Assembly (NCBI RefSeq): GCF_029433105.1
Contig: NZ_JARNTW010000001.1
Span: forward strand, 806,001 to 870,000
From: Runella sp. MFBS21
Lineage (GTDB): Bacteria > Bacteroidota > Bacteroidia > Cytophagales > Spirosomataceae
Direction: 5' to 3'
Length of the DNA: 64,000 nucleotides
Program-made: the position numbers and the translations under genes
The notes under the pieces: model-generated
What the model was told of the DNA's origin: nothing
What the model saw: only the letters and a program-made list of their open reading frames with translations
Database searches by the model: none
Shown: piece after piece, positions 63,340-64,000 of the stretch
How the letters are laid out: every line of letters starts with the position of its first letter
How positions within the stretch are numbered: the stretch's first letter is position 1

Positions 63340-64000
63340 ATGAAAAAGATATTTTTTGCTTGCTTGGTCTTATTTCTTACCTCATGTGAACGCCTGTTGG
63401 AAGAAGTTCCTACCGACCGTTTGTCTCAAGAAAACTTCTATCAGAGCAAAGATGATTTGATTGCTGCCCTGAATGCGGTGTATTCACAAGTACGCGGAGC
63501 CAACTCCTACGGGACCAATTACCCCGCGCAGCTAAATGGTATGGCCGATTATTGTATTTCACGAGGTACTCAAATACCCGTGAGTGAATTTCAGGGATTG
63601 GACGGCACAAACATCGCCCGCACCGATGCCGTATGGAGAGATTTGTACCAAAGTATCAATTCAGCCAATATCGTGATTCAGGTTACGCCCAACGTCGCTT
63701 CGGTAAGCGAAGCCGACAAGAGTGCGATTGTGGCCGAAGCACGGTTTTTGAGGGCTTTCAATTACTATAATTTGGTGAGAAATTATGGCGGTGTCCCTTT
63801 ACGAACAGCGCCTATTTTTGAGGTATCACAGGCCAGAGGAAAAAGGGCTTCGGTAGAAGAAGTCTATAAACTCATCATTGAAGATTTGCAATTTGCCGAA
63901 AACTCCCTGCCCAAAACCGTATCTGCTGGGCAAGCGGGGCGTCCTACTCAAGGAGCGGCCAAATTGCTCCTAGCCAGTGTCTACTTAACGCGTGAAAACT
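63340..64000 (+). CDS. SusD/RagB family lipoprotein (3' end outside window)
   Basis: The reading frame starts at ATG 63340 (or ATG 63328, four codons earlier) and is open to the window end, giving about 220 residues. The lipoprotein signal ends in LFLTSC. SusD features are visible: SQENFYQSKDDLIAALNAVYSQVRG, AEARFLRAFNYYNLVRNYGGVPL and TQGAAKLLLASVYL. It is the partner of the upstream SusC, 20 bases away, without the repeat insertion seen in the first pair. The glycan is unknown. Confidence 0.92.
   Translation, partial: MKKIFFACLVLFLTSCERLLEEVPTDRLSQENFYQSKDDLIAALNAVYSQVRGANSYGTNYPAQLNGMADYCISRGTQIPVSEFQGLDGTNIARTDAVWRDLYQSINSANIVIQVTPNVASVSEADKSAIVAEARFLRAFNYYNLVRNYGGVPLRTAPIFEVSQARGKRASVEEVYKLIIEDLQFAENSLPKTVSAGQAGRPTQGAAKLLLASVYLTREN

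Overview
The window looks like chromosome of an aerobic Bacteroidota bacterium, most likely order Cytophagales (Spirosoma/Runella/Dyadobacter-like). The evidence is two SusC/SusD pairs, a PorP/SprF-type type IX secretion protein, CarboxypepD_reg-like proteins, ECF sigma/FecR regulation, a BlaI/M56 pair, a sphingolipid gene set, and A-rich leaders without clear Shine-Dalgarno sites. The genus is inference. I saw no rRNA, tRNA, CRISPR array, phage or insertion sequence.

Layout. 1-987: end of a sulfite-oxidase-type molybdoenzyme followed by its probable cytochrome c. 1034-6782: GntP permease, panC, a metallophosphoesterase, an M14 carboxypeptidase and proA. 6899-9432: a BlaI/M56 operon with three clear operator dyads and a strong terminator. 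9613-16799: GtrA-like protein, M20 peptidase, CarboxypepD_reg-like protein, thymidine kinase, an unrecognised 385-residue protein, an orphan ABC ATPase and PorP/SprF. 16974-20184: an ECF sigma/anti-sigma/membrane protein/serine hydrolase operon. 20391-26125: a complete tripartite RND efflux operon with a perfect terminator.

26899-44070 is a plant-polysaccharide utilisation locus: IclR regulator, SusC, SusD, LamG protein, GH10, glucarate-dehydratase-like enolase, GH-A (GH5-like) hydrolase, SDR, GH2, MFS transporter and RraA-like protein. It would bind and cut a xylan-like glycan outside the cell and process sugar and sugar-acid products inside. Two unusual repeat tracts lie in it: a 95-bp tandem triplication between susC and susD that copies the 3' end of susC, and an array of 39-42-bp units just before the enolase gene.

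44084-57581 is the most interesting part. It holds fourteen genes on the minus strand: TetR regulator, serine palmitoyltransferase-like enzyme, GNAT-like acyltransferase and extended SDR (the last three coupled by ATGA overlaps), a DUF5686 protein, then a compact operon of nucleotidyltransferase, ATP-grasp enzyme, CDP-alcohol phosphatidyltransferase, flippase-like membrane protein, HAD phosphatase, PfkB kinase and DUF4833 protein, and finally a fatty-acid-hydroxylase-like enzyme. I read it as a ceramide backbone module next to a lipid head-group module whose product I cannot name.

57848-64000 starts a second glycan locus of different regulatory design: ECF sigma factor, FecR anti-sigma, SusC with an STN signalling domain, and a SusD cut by the window end.
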